36,702 nucleotides of DNA from Paenibacillus sp. HB172176 (GCF_011947265.1 NZ_JAATHD010000039.1:1-36702); one strand, 5' to 3'; positions 7,092 through 16,320 are shown, numbered from the stretch's first letter. The notes: a model not told the origin generated them from the letters alone. A program made the numbers and translations.

Positions 7092-8083
7092 AGAGCTTGA
7101 AGCTCGGCTGGTTGCTGCTATTCCTCGCCGCGCTGGGCTGCCTGCTTGCAGGCAGTCTTCTGCTTGGTCGGACGGCTATTTCATGGAGCACGATGCTGGA
7201 TGCTTTCCGCCAATACGACGAATCGAATGCCAAGCAGCTTATCGTTCGCACGGAGAGGCTGGACCGAGCCGTCATTGCCGCGACTACGGGAGCGGCTTTG
7301 GCCGTGGCGGGAGCGCTTATGCAGGCGTTAACGCGCAATCCGCTTGCTTCGCCATCCGTATTCGGGATTAATTCGGGTGCGATTCTTTTTGTCGTTCTGG
7401 GCACGCTGCTTCTCGATATTCATGATATGTCGCAGCTGATGTGGCTGGGGTTCGCGGGGGCTGCGCTTACGGCGCTATGCGTCTATATGCTGGGTGCGGT
7501 CGGCTCGGACGGGATGACTCCAATGAAGCTGGTTATGGCCGGAGCGGCGATGACGGCGTTGTTCGCGTCGATGACGCAGATTATTCTGGTCATGGACGAT
7601 ACGGGCTTTCAGGACGTGATTTTCTGGCTGTCAGGCTCGGTGAGCGGACGATCGCTCGACAGTCTGCTGCCGGTGCTGCCTTTTCTTGTTGCGGCTCTTA
7701 TGGCGGCCTTCCTGATGAGCGGCGCGATTAACGTGCTGATTACCGGAGAAGATATCGCGAGGGGGCTGGGTCAACGGACGACAATCGTCAAGATCGCGAT
7801 GGGCCTCACCGTCGTTGTGCTTGCTGGCGGTTCGGTCGGCGTGGTTGGTTCTATTGGCTTTGTCGGATTGGTGGTGCCTCACTTGGCGCGGGCGTTTACA
7901 GGGAACGACTATCGCTGGCTTATTCCGATTTCGGCAGTGATGGGAGCGGATCTGCTGCTGCTTGCCGATATCGGCGCGCGCTTCCTGATCATGCCGCAGG
8001 AGGTTCCGATCGGCATTATGATGGCGATGATCGGTGTGCCGTTCTTTGTTTATATTGCGCGCAGAGGAGTGATTCGGGATTGA
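7088..8083 (+). CDS. FecCD-family iron-siderophore permease, first subunit
   Basis: This 331-residue inner-membrane protein has multiple hydrophobic helices and the hallmark FecCD segments: ALMQALTRNPLASPSVFGIN (about 76-95) and GSIGFVGLVVPHLAR (about 257-271), the latter forming the contact with the ATPase. The start ATG overlaps the stop of the binding-protein gene, and its own stop overlaps the next permease start, so the genes are translationally coupled. It forms the transmembrane channel with the second permease. Confidence 0.93.
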   Translation: MKSLKLGWLLLFLAALGCLLAGSLLLGRTAISWSTMLDAFRQYDESNAKQLIVRTERLDRAVIAATTGAALAVAGALMQALTRNPLASPSVFGINSGAILFVVLGTLLLDIHDMSQLMWLGFAGAALTALCVYMLGAVGSDGMTPMKLVMAGAAMTALFASMTQIILVMDDTGFQDVIFWLSGSVSGRSLDSLLPVLPFLVAALMAAFLMSGAINVLITGEDIARGLGQRTTIVKIAMGLTVVVLAGGSVGVVGSIGFVGLVVPHLARAFTGNDYRWLIPISAVMGADLLLLADIGARFLIMPQEVPIGIMMAMIGVPFFVYIARRGVIRD

Positions 8084-9111
8084 AGGGGCATGTGACTTTT
8101 CGAAGCAAGCGACCTGAAATGCATTTCCAAATCGAACGAAGATCGCTGATCGCGCTTGCCGTGCTGATTCCGCTCGCGCCGCTCCTGGTGTTCGCGGCGG
8201 CATGCTTCGGCAATACGATGATCGCTCCGCTTGATGTCTTGAAGACGATTGCGGGTCTGCAGGGCGACTTCGTGGTCGAATCGCTGCGGCTCCCGAGGGC
8301 GCTCCTGTCATTGCTCGCGGGAGCGGGACTCGGCATCGCGGGCGCGATTCTGCAAGGCATCATCCGCAATCCGCTCGCTTCGCCGGATATTGTGGGCATT
8401 ACGGGCGGGGCGTCGGTCGCCGCCGTAATCTTCCTGACTTACGGAGCGGGAAGCGTCAGCATTCACCTGCTGCCGTTCGCGGCGATTGCGGGAGCGCTGC
8501 TTGTGTCGACGCTGCTCTATCTCTTGTCGTGGAGGGACGGCGTCACGCCAAATCGACTGGTGTTGATCGGTATCGGACTCGCTGCGGCGATGAGCGCCGC
8601 GACTACGCTTATGCTCATCATCAGCCCGGTTCTGTCGTTCAACCAGGCGTATATCTGGATGACGGGCAGCGTCTATGGCGCGAGATGGGAAAATGTGCGA
8701 GTGATGCTGGCGGTCGTCGCGCTGCTATTGCCCCTCACGCTATATTTCGCGAGAAGCTTGAACGCACAGGAGCTCGGCGACGATATGGCCGGAGGCTTCG
8801 GCGTGGCTGTGCAGCGAGATCGGCTATGCTTATTGGCGTTAAGCGTCGTGCTTGCCGGTACGGCGGTGGCCTTTGTCGGAGCCATCGGCTTCGTCGGACT
8901 GATCTCGCCGCATATCGCGAGACGGCTTGTCGGCAGACCGTTCGGCAGCCAGGTTGTTGTAGCTGGAATTGTCGGGGGAATCATTGTATTGCTGGCAGAT
9001 TGGACGGCCAGGACAGCTTTTTATCCGAAGGACATACCGGCAGGCGTGTTCACGGCGGCCATCGGCGCGCCCTTCTTCCTGTACCTGCTGTTCCGGGCGC
9101 GCAAGTTTTAA
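8080..9111 (+). CDS. FecCD-family iron-siderophore permease, second subunit
   Basis: The 343-residue protein pairs with the preceding permease. The family segments are GAILQGIIRNPLASPDIVGI (about 87-106) and GAIGFVGLISPHIAR (about 267-281). I use the TTG start at 8080, which overlaps the previous stop as TTGA and has AGGAGTGA about 8 nt upstream; ATG at 8119 is an alternative. It has several predicted membrane helices and an Arg/Lys-containing cytoplasmic N-terminus. Confidence 0.92.
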   Translation: MKGHVTFRSKRPEMHFQIERRSLIALAVLIPLAPLLVFAAACFGNTMIAPLDVLKTIAGLQGDFVVESLRLPRALLSLLAGAGLGIAGAILQGIIRNPLASPDIVGITGGASVAAVIFLTYGAGSVSIHLLPFAAIAGALLVSTLLYLLSWRDGVTPNRLVLIGIGLAAAMSAATTLMLIISPVLSFNQAYIWMTGSVYGARWENVRVMLAVVALLLPLTLYFARSLNAQELGDDMAGGFGVAVQRDRLCLLALSVVLAGTAVAFVGAIGFVGLISPHIARRLVGRPFGSQVVVAGIVGGIIVLLADWTARTAFYPKDIPAGVFTAAIGAPFFLYLLFRARKF

Positions 9112-9140
9112 TTCAAGAATTGTAGAGGAGGCATGCGTTC

Positions 9141-9965
9141 ATGGCGATTTTGGAGGCTAAGGCGCTATCGATTGCTTACGGCGAGAAGACGGTGCTGGAG
9201 CAATTGGATTTGCGAATACCCCCGGGCAAAATAACGGTCCTGATCGGAAGCAACGGCTGCGGGAAGTCGACGCTGCTGCGTACGATTGCCAGGCTAAGAC
9301 AGCCGAGCTCCGGCGCGATTCTGCTGGATGGGAAGCAGCTCTCGTCCATGAGCTCGAAGGAGATTGCGAGGCAGCTGGCGATGCTGCCGCAAGGCCCGGA
9401 GGCTCCCGAGGGGTTGACGGTGCGCCAGCTTGTTCGTCAAGGGAGATATCCGCATCAGAGCTGGCTGAAGCAGTGGTCGCAGGAGGATGAGCGAATGGTG
9501 AAGTACGCGCTGGACGCGACGAGGACGGCGGAATTCGCGGAGCGATCGCTTCAGGCGCTGTCGGGCGGCCAACGTCAACGCGCCTGGATCGCGCTGGCTT
9601 TGGCGCAAGGGACGGATATGCTGTTGCTAGACGAGCCCACCACTTATCTCGACCTGACGCATCAGGTCGACATTCTCGATATGCTGTTCGAGCTTAACGA
9701 ACGCGAAGGACGGACAATTGTCATGGTGCTGCATGACCTGAATCTGGCATGCCGGTACGCGCATCACATGGTCGCTGTGAGTGAGGGAGGAATCTACGAT
9801 GAAGGACCGCCGGAGCAAATCATGACGGAAGAGATGGTGCGGCATGTGTTCCGAATGCGCTGCAGAATCGCGGAGGATCCGATCTTCCATACGCCGTATT
9901 GCATTCCCGAAGGACGGGGCAGAATGATTAGCTCCGAGACCAGGACCAGGGAGGCTGTACAATGA
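9141..9965 (+). CDS. Iron-siderophore ABC transporter ATPase
   Basis: The 274-residue nucleotide-binding subunit shows all ABC motifs: Walker A GSNGCGKST (36-44), Q-loop Gln84, signature LSGGQ (140-144), Walker B MLLLDEPT (160-167) and H-loop His198 in LHDLN. It resembles FecE/FhuC and energises the two permeases. GAGGAGG precedes the ATG by about 9 nt. The stop overlaps the start of the FhuF-like gene (ATGA). Confidence 0.95.
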   Translation: MAILEAKALSIAYGEKTVLEQLDLRIPPGKITVLIGSNGCGKSTLLRTIARLRQPSSGAILLDGKQLSSMSSKEIARQLAMLPQGPEAPEGLTVRQLVRQGRYPHQSWLKQWSQEDERMVKYALDATRTAEFAERSLQALSGGQRQRAWIALALAQGTDMLLLDEPTTYLDLTHQVDILDMLFELNEREGRTIVMVLHDLNLACRYAHHMVAVSEGGIYDEGPPEQIMTEEMVRHVFRMRCRIAEDPIFHTPYCIPEGRGRMISSETRTREAVQ

Positions 9966-10777
9966 GCGCAGACCTGGAATGGGCGGGCTTGGATGCGGAT
10001 TTCATGGATCAGTATTTTCAGCTGTGCTTCAAGGAGCCCGAAGGCTCTGTCTATTCGGCTCCGGCATCCCAGTTGCTTGAAGGCGGCGGGATGAAGAGCT
10101 TCCTGGAGCGGTACGCTCCCGAGATGAAGGCTCTGGATCGGCAAGCCGCAGCGGCTTACTTGGCTAAGTGGCTTGGAGGCCCGGCGATTGCGCAGCAATA
10201 TTTGATGGCTTACCAGGGGAGAGCGATGCGGCTTGCGCATGGGAATATTCGGTTCCACCTGGTGCTTGACGGCGGTCATGCCCGGATTCTCTTCGAGGCG
10301 GAGGAGGCGGAGTGGACGATGGCTCCTGAATCGAAGGCTGAGCGCGCGAATTGGATCAGGGAAGAACTGGCTGCTCTGCACGGCGGCTTCGTGCGGCCGC
10401 TGCTGGAGCGGATCGCGGAGGCCGGCGGTATGCGCCTTGCCTATCTCTGGGGGTTAATGCCTACCAGGTTGAATTATTTAATGGAGCAAATTCCGAAGGC
10501 AGCGCCCGGGGTGCCGGATATCGATGCGGAGATCAGGCTTTTGGAGGATTATCGTCTGTTGAAGGAAGAGCTGGAGCCCGCCGTATTCGGCCTGAAGCGC
10601 AATCCGCTTCAAGTTAAGATCAGGTGGGTGGAGCATTATAAGGATTCCGAAGAGCGGATGCGGATGAAGAATGTATGCTGCATGTACTATCGCACCGAAG
10701 GGGGCAGCTATTGCTATACCTGTCCGAGAATGACGGCGGAAGAAAGAGAGGAGCGCCTCCGGATGCTGCGCCAATAG
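9962..10777 (+). CDS. FhuF-like siderophore-iron reductase
   Basis: The 271-residue protein ends with the FhuF iron-sulfur motif C-C-x10-C-x2-C: Cys239, Cys240, Cys251 and Cys254 (CCMYYRTEGGSYCYTC). The family carries a [2Fe-2S] cluster and reduces ferric siderophore in the cytoplasm to release iron. The N-terminal part is divergent from E. coli FhuF, as is usual. It is the last gene of the operon, translationally coupled to the ATPase, so uptake and reduction are co-expressed under Fur. Confidence 0.87.
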   Translation: MSADLEWAGLDADFMDQYFQLCFKEPEGSVYSAPASQLLEGGGMKSFLERYAPEMKALDRQAAAAYLAKWLGGPAIAQQYLMAYQGRAMRLAHGNIRFHLVLDGGHARILFEAEEAEWTMAPESKAERANWIREELAALHGGFVRPLLERIAEAGGMRLAYLWGLMPTRLNYLMEQIPKAAPGVPDIDAEIRLLEDYRLLKEELEPAVFGLKRNPLQVKIRWVEHYKDSEERMRMKNVCCMYYRTEGGSYCYTCPRMTAEEREERLRMLRQ

Positions 10778-10803
10778 GCGGCTCGCGGAGGCCGCTTGCC
10801 GTT

Positions 10804-11199
10804 TCAAGCGTCGGGATGCACCTTCCGGCCGAGGAAGCCGTCATGCCAGCCATGGTAATGCATAATGCGTTCCTCGCCCTCCCGCCAGCAGATCAGCACT
10901 TCCTCGCCGTCTATTATGGAAGGAAAATCGAGAAGCGCGGGCTGAATCATTTTGATCAGGATGCCCTTGCGCGAGAAATTATCCATATACATGTTCAGCT
11001 CATGCTGCATAAAGTCGATCTTGCCCTCCAGCTCGAATAAGGGCTCTTCTTTGTTGCTGCTTAGGGCCGCCTTGATCTTCTGATGCTCGATAATCTGCTC
11101 CTCAAGCTCCTCGAGCAAGCGCTGAAGCTGCTTCAAGTCGGCGCGTATATCGGGCAACATGTCGTTGGCTTCTTGTAACGTAAATCGCTTGTTCACCAT
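10804..11199 (-). CDS. DUF2203 family protein
   Basis: This 131-residue cytoplasmic protein has a helical first half containing a heptad-like coiled coil (RFTLQEANDMLPDIR, then LKQLQRLLEELEEQIIEHQ). Its C-terminal half shows the DUF2203 pattern, LDFPSIIDGEEVLICWR and a WHDGFLGRK ending. Function is unknown. I prefer the start MVNKRFTL because AGGAGTG lies about 8 nt ahead; the ATG two codons earlier is too close. It is transcribed towards the iron operon, converging with the FhuF-like gene. Confidence 0.85.
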   Translation of the reverse strand: MVNKRFTLQEANDMLPDIRADLKQLQRLLEELEEQIIEHQKIKAALSSNKEEPLFELEGKIDFMQHELNMYMDNFSRKGILIKMIQPALLDFPSIIDGEEVLICWREGEERIMHYHGWHDGFLGRKVHPDA

Positions 11200-11397
11200 G
11201 CACATACACTCCTAACGAAAAATGATGATTGCATTTATAGGACGGATTGAATGTAGAAGGAAGGGTATGCTCTAAAGTTTACTAGAAGGAGCCGACCCTT
11301 TTCAAGCTTGTTGGCAGGCGGCAGGAGGCGCAGAGAAGGAGGATGCGGCAAGCGCAGACCAACTTTATCAAAAAACACATTTTTTTTATAAAAGGAG

Positions 11398-11426
11398 TTG
11401 CATTTTGTTTTTGAGCGTGATATATT
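11398..11426 (+). promoter_or_regulatory. Promoter of the tRNA cluster
   Basis: TTGCAT (11398-11403) and TATATT (11421-11426) have an optimal 17-bp spacer, in an AT-rich stretch about 55 bp ahead of the first tRNA. Confidence 0.75.
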
Positions 11427-11480
11427 ATTACTTGTCGCCGCAAGACGTTAAGTGTTTGGCGATGAAGCTTTTAACCCTAT

Positions 11481-11555
11481 GCGGAAGTGGCTCAGCGGTA
11501 GAGCATCGCCTTGCCAAGGCGAGGGTCGCGGGTTCGATTCCCGTCTTCCGCTCCA
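11481..11555 (+). tRNA. tRNA-Gly (anticodon GCC)
   Basis: The acceptor stem GCGGAAG/CTTCCGC, anticodon arm TCGCC-TTGCCAA-GGCGA and T arm CGGGTTCGATTCCCG are all present. CCA is encoded. Confidence 0.96.
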
Positions 11556-11563
11556 TAAATCGT

Positions 11564-11640
11564 GCGGCCTTAGCTCAGCTGGATAGAGCGTTTGACTACG
11601 AATCAAAAGGTCAGGAGTTCGAATCTCTTAGGCCGCGCCA
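11564..11640 (+). tRNA. tRNA-Arg (anticodon ACG)
   Basis: The acceptor stem is GCGGCCT/AGGCCGC and the anticodon arm is TTTGA-CTACGAA-TCAAA. CCA is encoded. The A34 would be edited to inosine. Confidence 0.96.
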
Positions 11641-11666
11641 TTTATTCTTTGCAAGATTGTTTTTGA

Positions 11667-11743
11667 CGGGATGTAGCTCAGCTTGGTAGAGCACCTGGTT
11701 TGGGACCAGGGGGTCGCATGTTCAAATCGTGTCATCCCGACCA
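11667..11743 (+). tRNA. tRNA-Pro (anticodon UGG)
   Basis: The acceptor stem is CGGGATG/CATCCCG and the anticodon arm is CCTGG-TTTGGGA-CCAGG. CCA is encoded. Confidence 0.95.
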
Positions 11744-11752
11744 TCATCATAT

Positions 11753-11826
11753 GCGGGTGTAGTTCAATGGTAGAACTTTAGCCTTCCAAGCTAATAGCGT
11801 GGGTTCGATTCCCATCACCCGCTCCA
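11753..11826 (+). tRNA. tRNA-Gly (anticodon UCC)
   Basis: The acceptor stem is GCGGGTG/CACCCGC and the anticodon arm is TTAGC-CTTCCAA-GCTAA. CCA is encoded. It is the last gene of the four-tRNA cluster. Confidence 0.95.
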
Positions 11827-11842
11827 GTAATTAAATCGCCGA

Positions 11843-11876
11843 AACTCCTTGATACATAAGGGGTTTTTATTTTTGT
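11843..11876 (+). terminator. Terminator of the tRNA cluster
   Basis: AACTCCTT pairs with AAGGGGTT around a 7-nt loop (one G-T pair) and is followed by TTTATTTTT. Confidence 0.7.
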
Positions 11877-12075
11877 CTTTTTCGACAAACGCAGGCTGCA
11901 TTCCCTCGTTGATGTCCATTTTGGTGAGCAGGCGGTGCCGAATTTAAGTGTTTAACGGGGAGCGCAATGGTGTATAAATAAGGTAGCCAAGCCGAATCGA
12001 GCGAAAAAAAAGGGTGGTGGCGGCACCGCTCCCATGAGTAATTGCTTCCAATTCGACAATTTGAAGCGGGGAGAC

Positions 12076-12104
12076 TTCAACGGCGCCGATATTTGTAGTA
12101 TGAT
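12076..12104 (+). promoter_or_regulatory. Possible promoter of ppc
   Basis: TATGAT (12099-12104) is a good -10 element with a weak TTCAAC -35 element 17 bp upstream. It lies about 110 bp before the ppc start. The rest of 11877-12213 holds no gene that I can see. Confidence 0.3.
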
Positions 12105-12213
12105 GTTAGGAGCTATGTACGAATAATTGAAGGTAATCTTACAAAGTTGTGACGGATAGGGGCATCGCTGATGCTCCTGTCTTCAAAGTGAGTTTGCTGC
12201 TAGGAGGAACGGT

Positions 12214-15018
12214 ATGTCAGAACAATCAGTATCACTGTCAACAGCCAGTCGGACACAAGCGAATAATCTGCTAAGAAGAGATGTCCGTTTTCTAGGGAAT
12301 ATTCTCGGGGACGTGCTGGTGCATCAAGGCGGGCGCGAGCTGCTTGATCTTGTCGAGCAAATCCGCGAGATGAGCAAGACGCTTCGCGCGGAATACGTGC
12401 CGGAGCTGTTCGAGCAATTCAAGACGACGATCTCGTCCCTGAGCCCGGACAAACGTCATCAGGTTATCCGCGCGTTCGCTGTATACTTCCAACTCGTCAA
12501 CATTGCGGAGCAGAATCATCGCATTCGGAGAAAACGCGACTATGAGCTGTCAGCGGGCGAGACGGTTCAACGCGGTTCGATCGAAAGCGCGATTCAGGAT
12601 CTGAAGGAGCGCAATATCGCGGTCAATGATGTGCAGGACATTCTGTCCGGCATCTCGCTGGAGCTGGTCATGACCGCGCATCCGACGGAAGCGACGCGCC
12701 GCGCGGTTCTGGATATTCATAAGCGTATCGCGGAGAACGTGATGAAGCTGGATGATCCGACCTTGACGATTCGCGAGCGTGAAAAGCTGAACGAAACGTT
12801 GGTCAACGAAGTACTCATTCTATGGCAGACGGACGAGCTTCGCGATCGCAAGCCAACCGTAATCGACGAGGTGCGCAACGGCTTGTTTTATTTCGACGAG
12901 ACGTTGTTCGAGGTGCTTCCTAATGTCTATGAAGAGCTTGAGCGCTGCCTTGCGAAATATTACCCGGACGAGAAATGGCATGTGCCGGCTTACCTTCGCT
13001 TTGGCTCCTGGATCGGGGGCGACCGCGACGGCAACCCGTCCGTCAAGGCCAAGGTGACCTGGGAGACGTTGACGCTTCATCGCCAATTGGCGATCAAGAA
13101 GTATGAAGAGAAGCTGAATGAGCTTGTGGATCTGCTGAGCTTCAGCACGAGTCTTGTTGAAATTACGGATGAGCTGGAGGAGTCGATCCGCACGGACCGC
13201 GAGCACGTCGAGCTGAAGAATGTGGATCTGTGGCGCAATACGAAGGAGCCTTACCGCATTAAGCTGGGCTTCATGCTCGAGAAGCTCGCCAATACGCGCA
13301 ATGACGCCCTGAAAGGCTCGCCTATGCGCTACAACCACCCGAATGAGCTGAGAGAGGATCTGCAAATCATCGACCGCAGCTTGCGTCATCACTTCGCGGA
13401 TTATGTGGCCGACACGGATGTGGCGAAGCTGATTCGCCAGGTGGAGCTGTTCGGCTTCCATCTTATGGCGCTTGATATTCGTCAGCACAGCCAGGAGCAT
13501 GAGAATGCGATGGCCGAGGTTCTGGCGAAGATGAATGTAACGAGTAATTATGCGGAATTGTCCGAGAGCGAGAAGACGAAGCTTCTGGTGGAGCTGCTGA
13601 ACGATCCGCGTCCGCTCACTTCAAGCCATCTGGACTATTCGGAGTCCACGCGCGAGTGTCTGGATGTGTATCATACGATCTACCGCGCCCAGAAGGAGTT
13701 CGGAGAGAACTGCATCAACAGCTATCTCATCTCGATGACGGAAGCGGCCAGCGACATGCTGGAGGTTATGGTGTTCGCGAAGGAAGTCGGCTTGTTCCGT
13801 CAAGAGACGGACGGCTCGATTCGCTGCTCGATTCAATCGGTGCCGCTGTTCGAAACGATCGACGATCTTCATGCCGCTCCTGCCATTATGAAGGAGCTGT
13901 TCGAGACGCCGATTTATCGCAAAGCGGTAGAGGCCTGCGGCAATTTGCATGAAATCATGCTAGGCTACTCCGACAGCAACAAGGACGGCGGAGCGGTGAC
14001 GGCGAACTGGGAGCTGCGCGTCGCGATGAACGAGATTACGGCGGCGGGCAAAGCCTACGATGTGAAGCTGAAGTTCTTCCACGGCCGCGGCGGTGCTTTG
14101 GGTCGCGGCGGCATGCCGCTCAACCGCAGCATTCTGGCGCAGCCGCCTCATACGATCGGCGGAGGCATCAAGATCACGGAGCAGGGCGAGGTATTGTCCT
14201 CCCGCTATTCGATGCAAGGCATCGCTTATCGCAGTCTGGAGCAGGCGACCTGGGCGCTGGTGACGGCTTCCCGCCTAGCGAAATATCCGCAGCAAGAGCC
14301 ATCCGACGTGGCGGAGTGGGACGAGATTGCCCGTTCGATCTCGGAGACGGCGCTGACCAAGTATCAGGATCTGATCTTCCGCGATCCGGATTTCTTGACT
14401 TTCTTCCGCGAATCGACGCCGCTGCTTGAAGTTGGCGAGCTCAACATCGGCTCACGTCCTTCCAAGCGGAAGAACAGCGACCGCTTCGAGGATCTGCGCG
14501 CGATTCCATGGGTGTTCTCCTGGACACAGAGCCGTTACCTGCTTCCGGCATGGTATGCGGCAGGCACAGCGCTGCAAAGCTACGTGAAGGATGATAACGC
14601 GAAGCTGGAAACGTTGAAGACGATGTACGAGCAATTCCCGTTCTTCCGTTCGCTGATCGACAATCTGCAGATGGCGCTTGCCAAGGCGGATATGCTGATC
14701 GCGAAGGAATATGCGAATATGATCAAGGATTCGGCGATCCGCGATCGCATTTTCAAGCAGGTTGAAGAGGAATATCAGCTCACTTCGGATCTCATTCTAC
14801 GCATTACGGGGCAGGATGAAATTCTGGACAATGTGCCGGTCATTCAAGAATCGATTCGCCTGCGCAATCCATACGTGGATCCGCTCAGCTACCTTCAGGT
14901 GCAGCTGATTACGGAGCTTCGCGAGCTGCGCGACAAGGACGAGGACGACCAAGAACTTCTGCGTGAAGTACTGCTTACCATCAATGGCATTGCCGCGGGA
15001 CTTCGGAACACCGGTTAA
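12214..15018 (+). CDS. ppc: Phosphoenolpyruvate carboxylase
   Basis: The 934-residue protein is the full-length, anaplerotic enzyme that adds bicarbonate to PEP to make oxaloacetate. Signature motifs are present: VMTAHPTEATRR with catalytic His156, GYSDSNKDGG near 583-592, and FHGRGGALGRGGMP near 622-635. The C-terminus ends RNTG, the usual ending of the family. AGGAGG sits 6 nt before the ATG. It is monocistronic, with a strong terminator 50 bp after its stop. Confidence 0.97.
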   Translation: MSEQSVSLSTASRTQANNLLRRDVRFLGNILGDVLVHQGGRELLDLVEQIREMSKTLRAEYVPELFEQFKTTISSLSPDKRHQVIRAFAVYFQLVNIAEQNHRIRRKRDYELSAGETVQRGSIESAIQDLKERNIAVNDVQDILSGISLELVMTAHPTEATRRAVLDIHKRIAENVMKLDDPTLTIREREKLNETLVNEVLILWQTDELRDRKPTVIDEVRNGLFYFDETLFEVLPNVYEELERCLAKYYPDEKWHVPAYLRFGSWIGGDRDGNPSVKAKVTWETLTLHRQLAIKKYEEKLNELVDLLSFSTSLVEITDELEESIRTDREHVELKNVDLWRNTKEPYRIKLGFMLEKLANTRNDALKGSPMRYNHPNELREDLQIIDRSLRHHFADYVADTDVAKLIRQVELFGFHLMALDIRQHSQEHENAMAEVLAKMNVTSNYAELSESEKTKLLVELLNDPRPLTSSHLDYSESTRECLDVYHTIYRAQKEFGENCINSYLISMTEAASDMLEVMVFAKEVGLFRQETDGSIRCSIQSVPLFETIDDLHAAPAIMKELFETPIYRKAVEACGNLHEIMLGYSDSNKDGGAVTANWELRVAMNEITAAGKAYDVKLKFFHGRGGALGRGGMPLNRSILAQPPHTIGGGIKITEQGEVLSSRYSMQGIAYRSLEQATWALVTASRLAKYPQQEPSDVAEWDEIARSISETALTKYQDLIFRDPDFLTFFRESTPLLEVGELNIGSRPSKRKNSDRFEDLRAIPWVFSWTQSRYLLPAWYAAGTALQSYVKDDNAKLETLKTMYEQFPFFRSLIDNLQMALAKADMLIAKEYANMIKDSAIRDRIFKQVEEEYQLTSDLILRITGQDEILDNVPVIQESIRLRNPYVDPLSYLQVQLITELRELRDKDEDDQELLREVLLTINGIAAGLRNTG

Positions 15019-15066
15019 TACGGCCGATGACTTTAAATGGCAAGCAATCGACACAGCAAGAAGAGA

Positions 15067-15101
15067 GAGTCAGCTGCGGAGCACCGCGGCTGGCTCTTTT
15101 T
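15067..15101 (+). terminator. Terminator of ppc
   Basis: GAGTCAGCTGCGG pairs with CCGCGGCTGGCTC, with minor mismatches and a short loop, and is followed by TTTTT. Confidence 0.85.
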
Positions 15102-15120
15102 ATGTAACCTTTAGTTTCGA

Positions 15121-15136
15121 TTAAGATTGTCTTAAG
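15121..15136. promoter_or_regulatory. TTAAG direct/inverted repeat upstream of htrA-like gene
   Basis: TTAAGATTGTCTTAAG contains two TTAAG half-sites whose starts are 11 bp apart, and also forms the inverted repeat TTAAGA-ttg-TCTTAA. It is 64 bp before the protease start. The spacing equals that of the streptococcal CiaR operator, whose regulon includes htrA. Assignment to a response regulator is inference. Confidence 0.35.
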
Positions 15137-15199
15137 GTCGATCCTTCATGATAGAGCTATCAGATAGAAGAGCAACAAATCATGGGAGGATGATGAGAG

Positions 15200-16276
15200 A
15201 TGAATCACGATACTTATGAGCATGAGAGCAAACCGAATTCGCAGGCGCGTGAACATACGAACACAACGAATGAGTTCGAAGCTTATTATAAAGAAGTGGG
15301 ACAGCAACCGGTCGGGAAGAAGCAGCGCAAAACGAAGCGCAATCGGGTAGCGCCGCTAGCGGCGGCATTCCTGGCAGGAGCAATCGTCATTGGCGGATTG
15401 ACCTACTCCGCCGATGAGATGAACCTGTTCACCGGCGGCGCGGCGGCGAGCGAAGCGACTGCCGGACAAACCTCAAGCTCGGCGGTGGGAGCGGGATCCG
15501 GCCTCACAACGGCGAGCCTGAGTACGAGCTCCGACCTGGCCTCGATCTATGAGCAGGCTAGTCCGGCGGTGGTGAAGGTAGAGAACTATGTGCAGCCTCA
15601 GCGCAGCTCGATGAGCGCCAATCCGTTCTTCCAGGAGCTGTTCGGCTATAGAGGGCAAGGGCGCGGAGGATCGCAAGACGGCTCGCAAGGCCAGTCGCAG
15701 GACGATCAGCAGTCAAGCAGCGACGAGAATCTCGAATTGTACGGAACGGGAACCGGCTTCTTCTTCGATGAGGAGGGCTATATTCTGACCAATGAGCATG
15801 TAATCGACGGAGCGGCGCAGGTGAAGGTGACGGTAGAGGGCTACGACGAGCCGCTTGTGGCGGAGGTGCTGGGTTCGAGCACGGATCTCGATCTTGCGGT
15901 GCTGAAGGTGACGAATCCGAACGGGGAGAGCTTCCCGTCCCTGACGCTCGGCAATTCCGATAATACGAAGATCGGGGACTGGGTGATGGCGATCGGCAAT
16001 CCGTACGGCTTCGACTCGACGCTGACGATGGGCGTGCTGAGCGCGAAGGAGCGGCCGATTACGATTCAAGGCGAGGATGGACAGGCCCATACGTACGAGC
16101 ATTTGCTGCAGACGGACGCTTCCATCAACCCGGGCAACTCCGGCGGCCCGCTGCTGAACACGTCGGGCGAAGTAATCGGCATCAATTCGGCGGTGAACGC
16201 GGAGGCGCAGGGCATCGGTTTCGCGATCCCGACGACAACCATACTGAATGTGCTGGATGATTTGAAAGCAGGTTAA
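15200..16276 (+). CDS. HtrA/DegP-like serine protease lacking a PDZ domain
   Basis: The 358-residue membrane-anchored protease has a cytoplasmic N-terminus (1-49), one membrane helix (about 50-68), a Ser/Gly/Gln-rich linker, and a trypsin-like domain at about 113-355. The catalytic triad is His200 (TNEHVI), Asp231 (DLAVLK) and Ser314 (GNSGGP). HtrA proteins normally continue into one or two PDZ domains; this one stops at DDLKAG, exactly where the linker to the PDZ usually begins. A terminator follows within 45 bp, and no PDZ coding is found in any frame behind it. The likely role is quality control of secreted or envelope proteins. Confidence 0.88.
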   Translation: MNHDTYEHESKPNSQAREHTNTTNEFEAYYKEVGQQPVGKKQRKTKRNRVAPLAAAFLAGAIVIGGLTYSADEMNLFTGGAAASEATAGQTSSSAVGAGSGLTTASLSTSSDLASIYEQASPAVVKVENYVQPQRSSMSANPFFQELFGYRGQGRGGSQDGSQGQSQDDQQSSSDENLELYGTGTGFFFDEEGYILTNEHVIDGAAQVKVTVEGYDEPLVAEVLGSSTDLDLAVLKVTNPNGESFPSLTLGNSDNTKIGDWVMAIGNPYGFDSTLTMGVLSAKERPITIQGEDGQAHTYEHLLQTDASINPGNSGGPLLNTSGEVIGINSAVNAEAQGIGFAIPTTTILNVLDDLKAG

Positions 16277-16320
16277 TATGGGCTGTGCTAACGAGCCTGA
16301 GATGAGAAAAGCTGAGAAAT

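Noticed and set aside
12008..12035. AAAAGGGTGGTGGCGGCACC upstream of ppc looked like a T-box antiterminator (AGGGTGGNACCGCG).
   Set aside because: The spacing and the ACCGCG part do not match, there is no specifier stem or following terminator, and ppc is not a T-box target.
12820..13500. Long open frame on the minus strand inside ppc, and similar frames in glmM, cdaR and glmS.
   Set aside because: They mirror the codon bias of the well-supported plus-strand genes and have no ribosome binding sites or family motifs.
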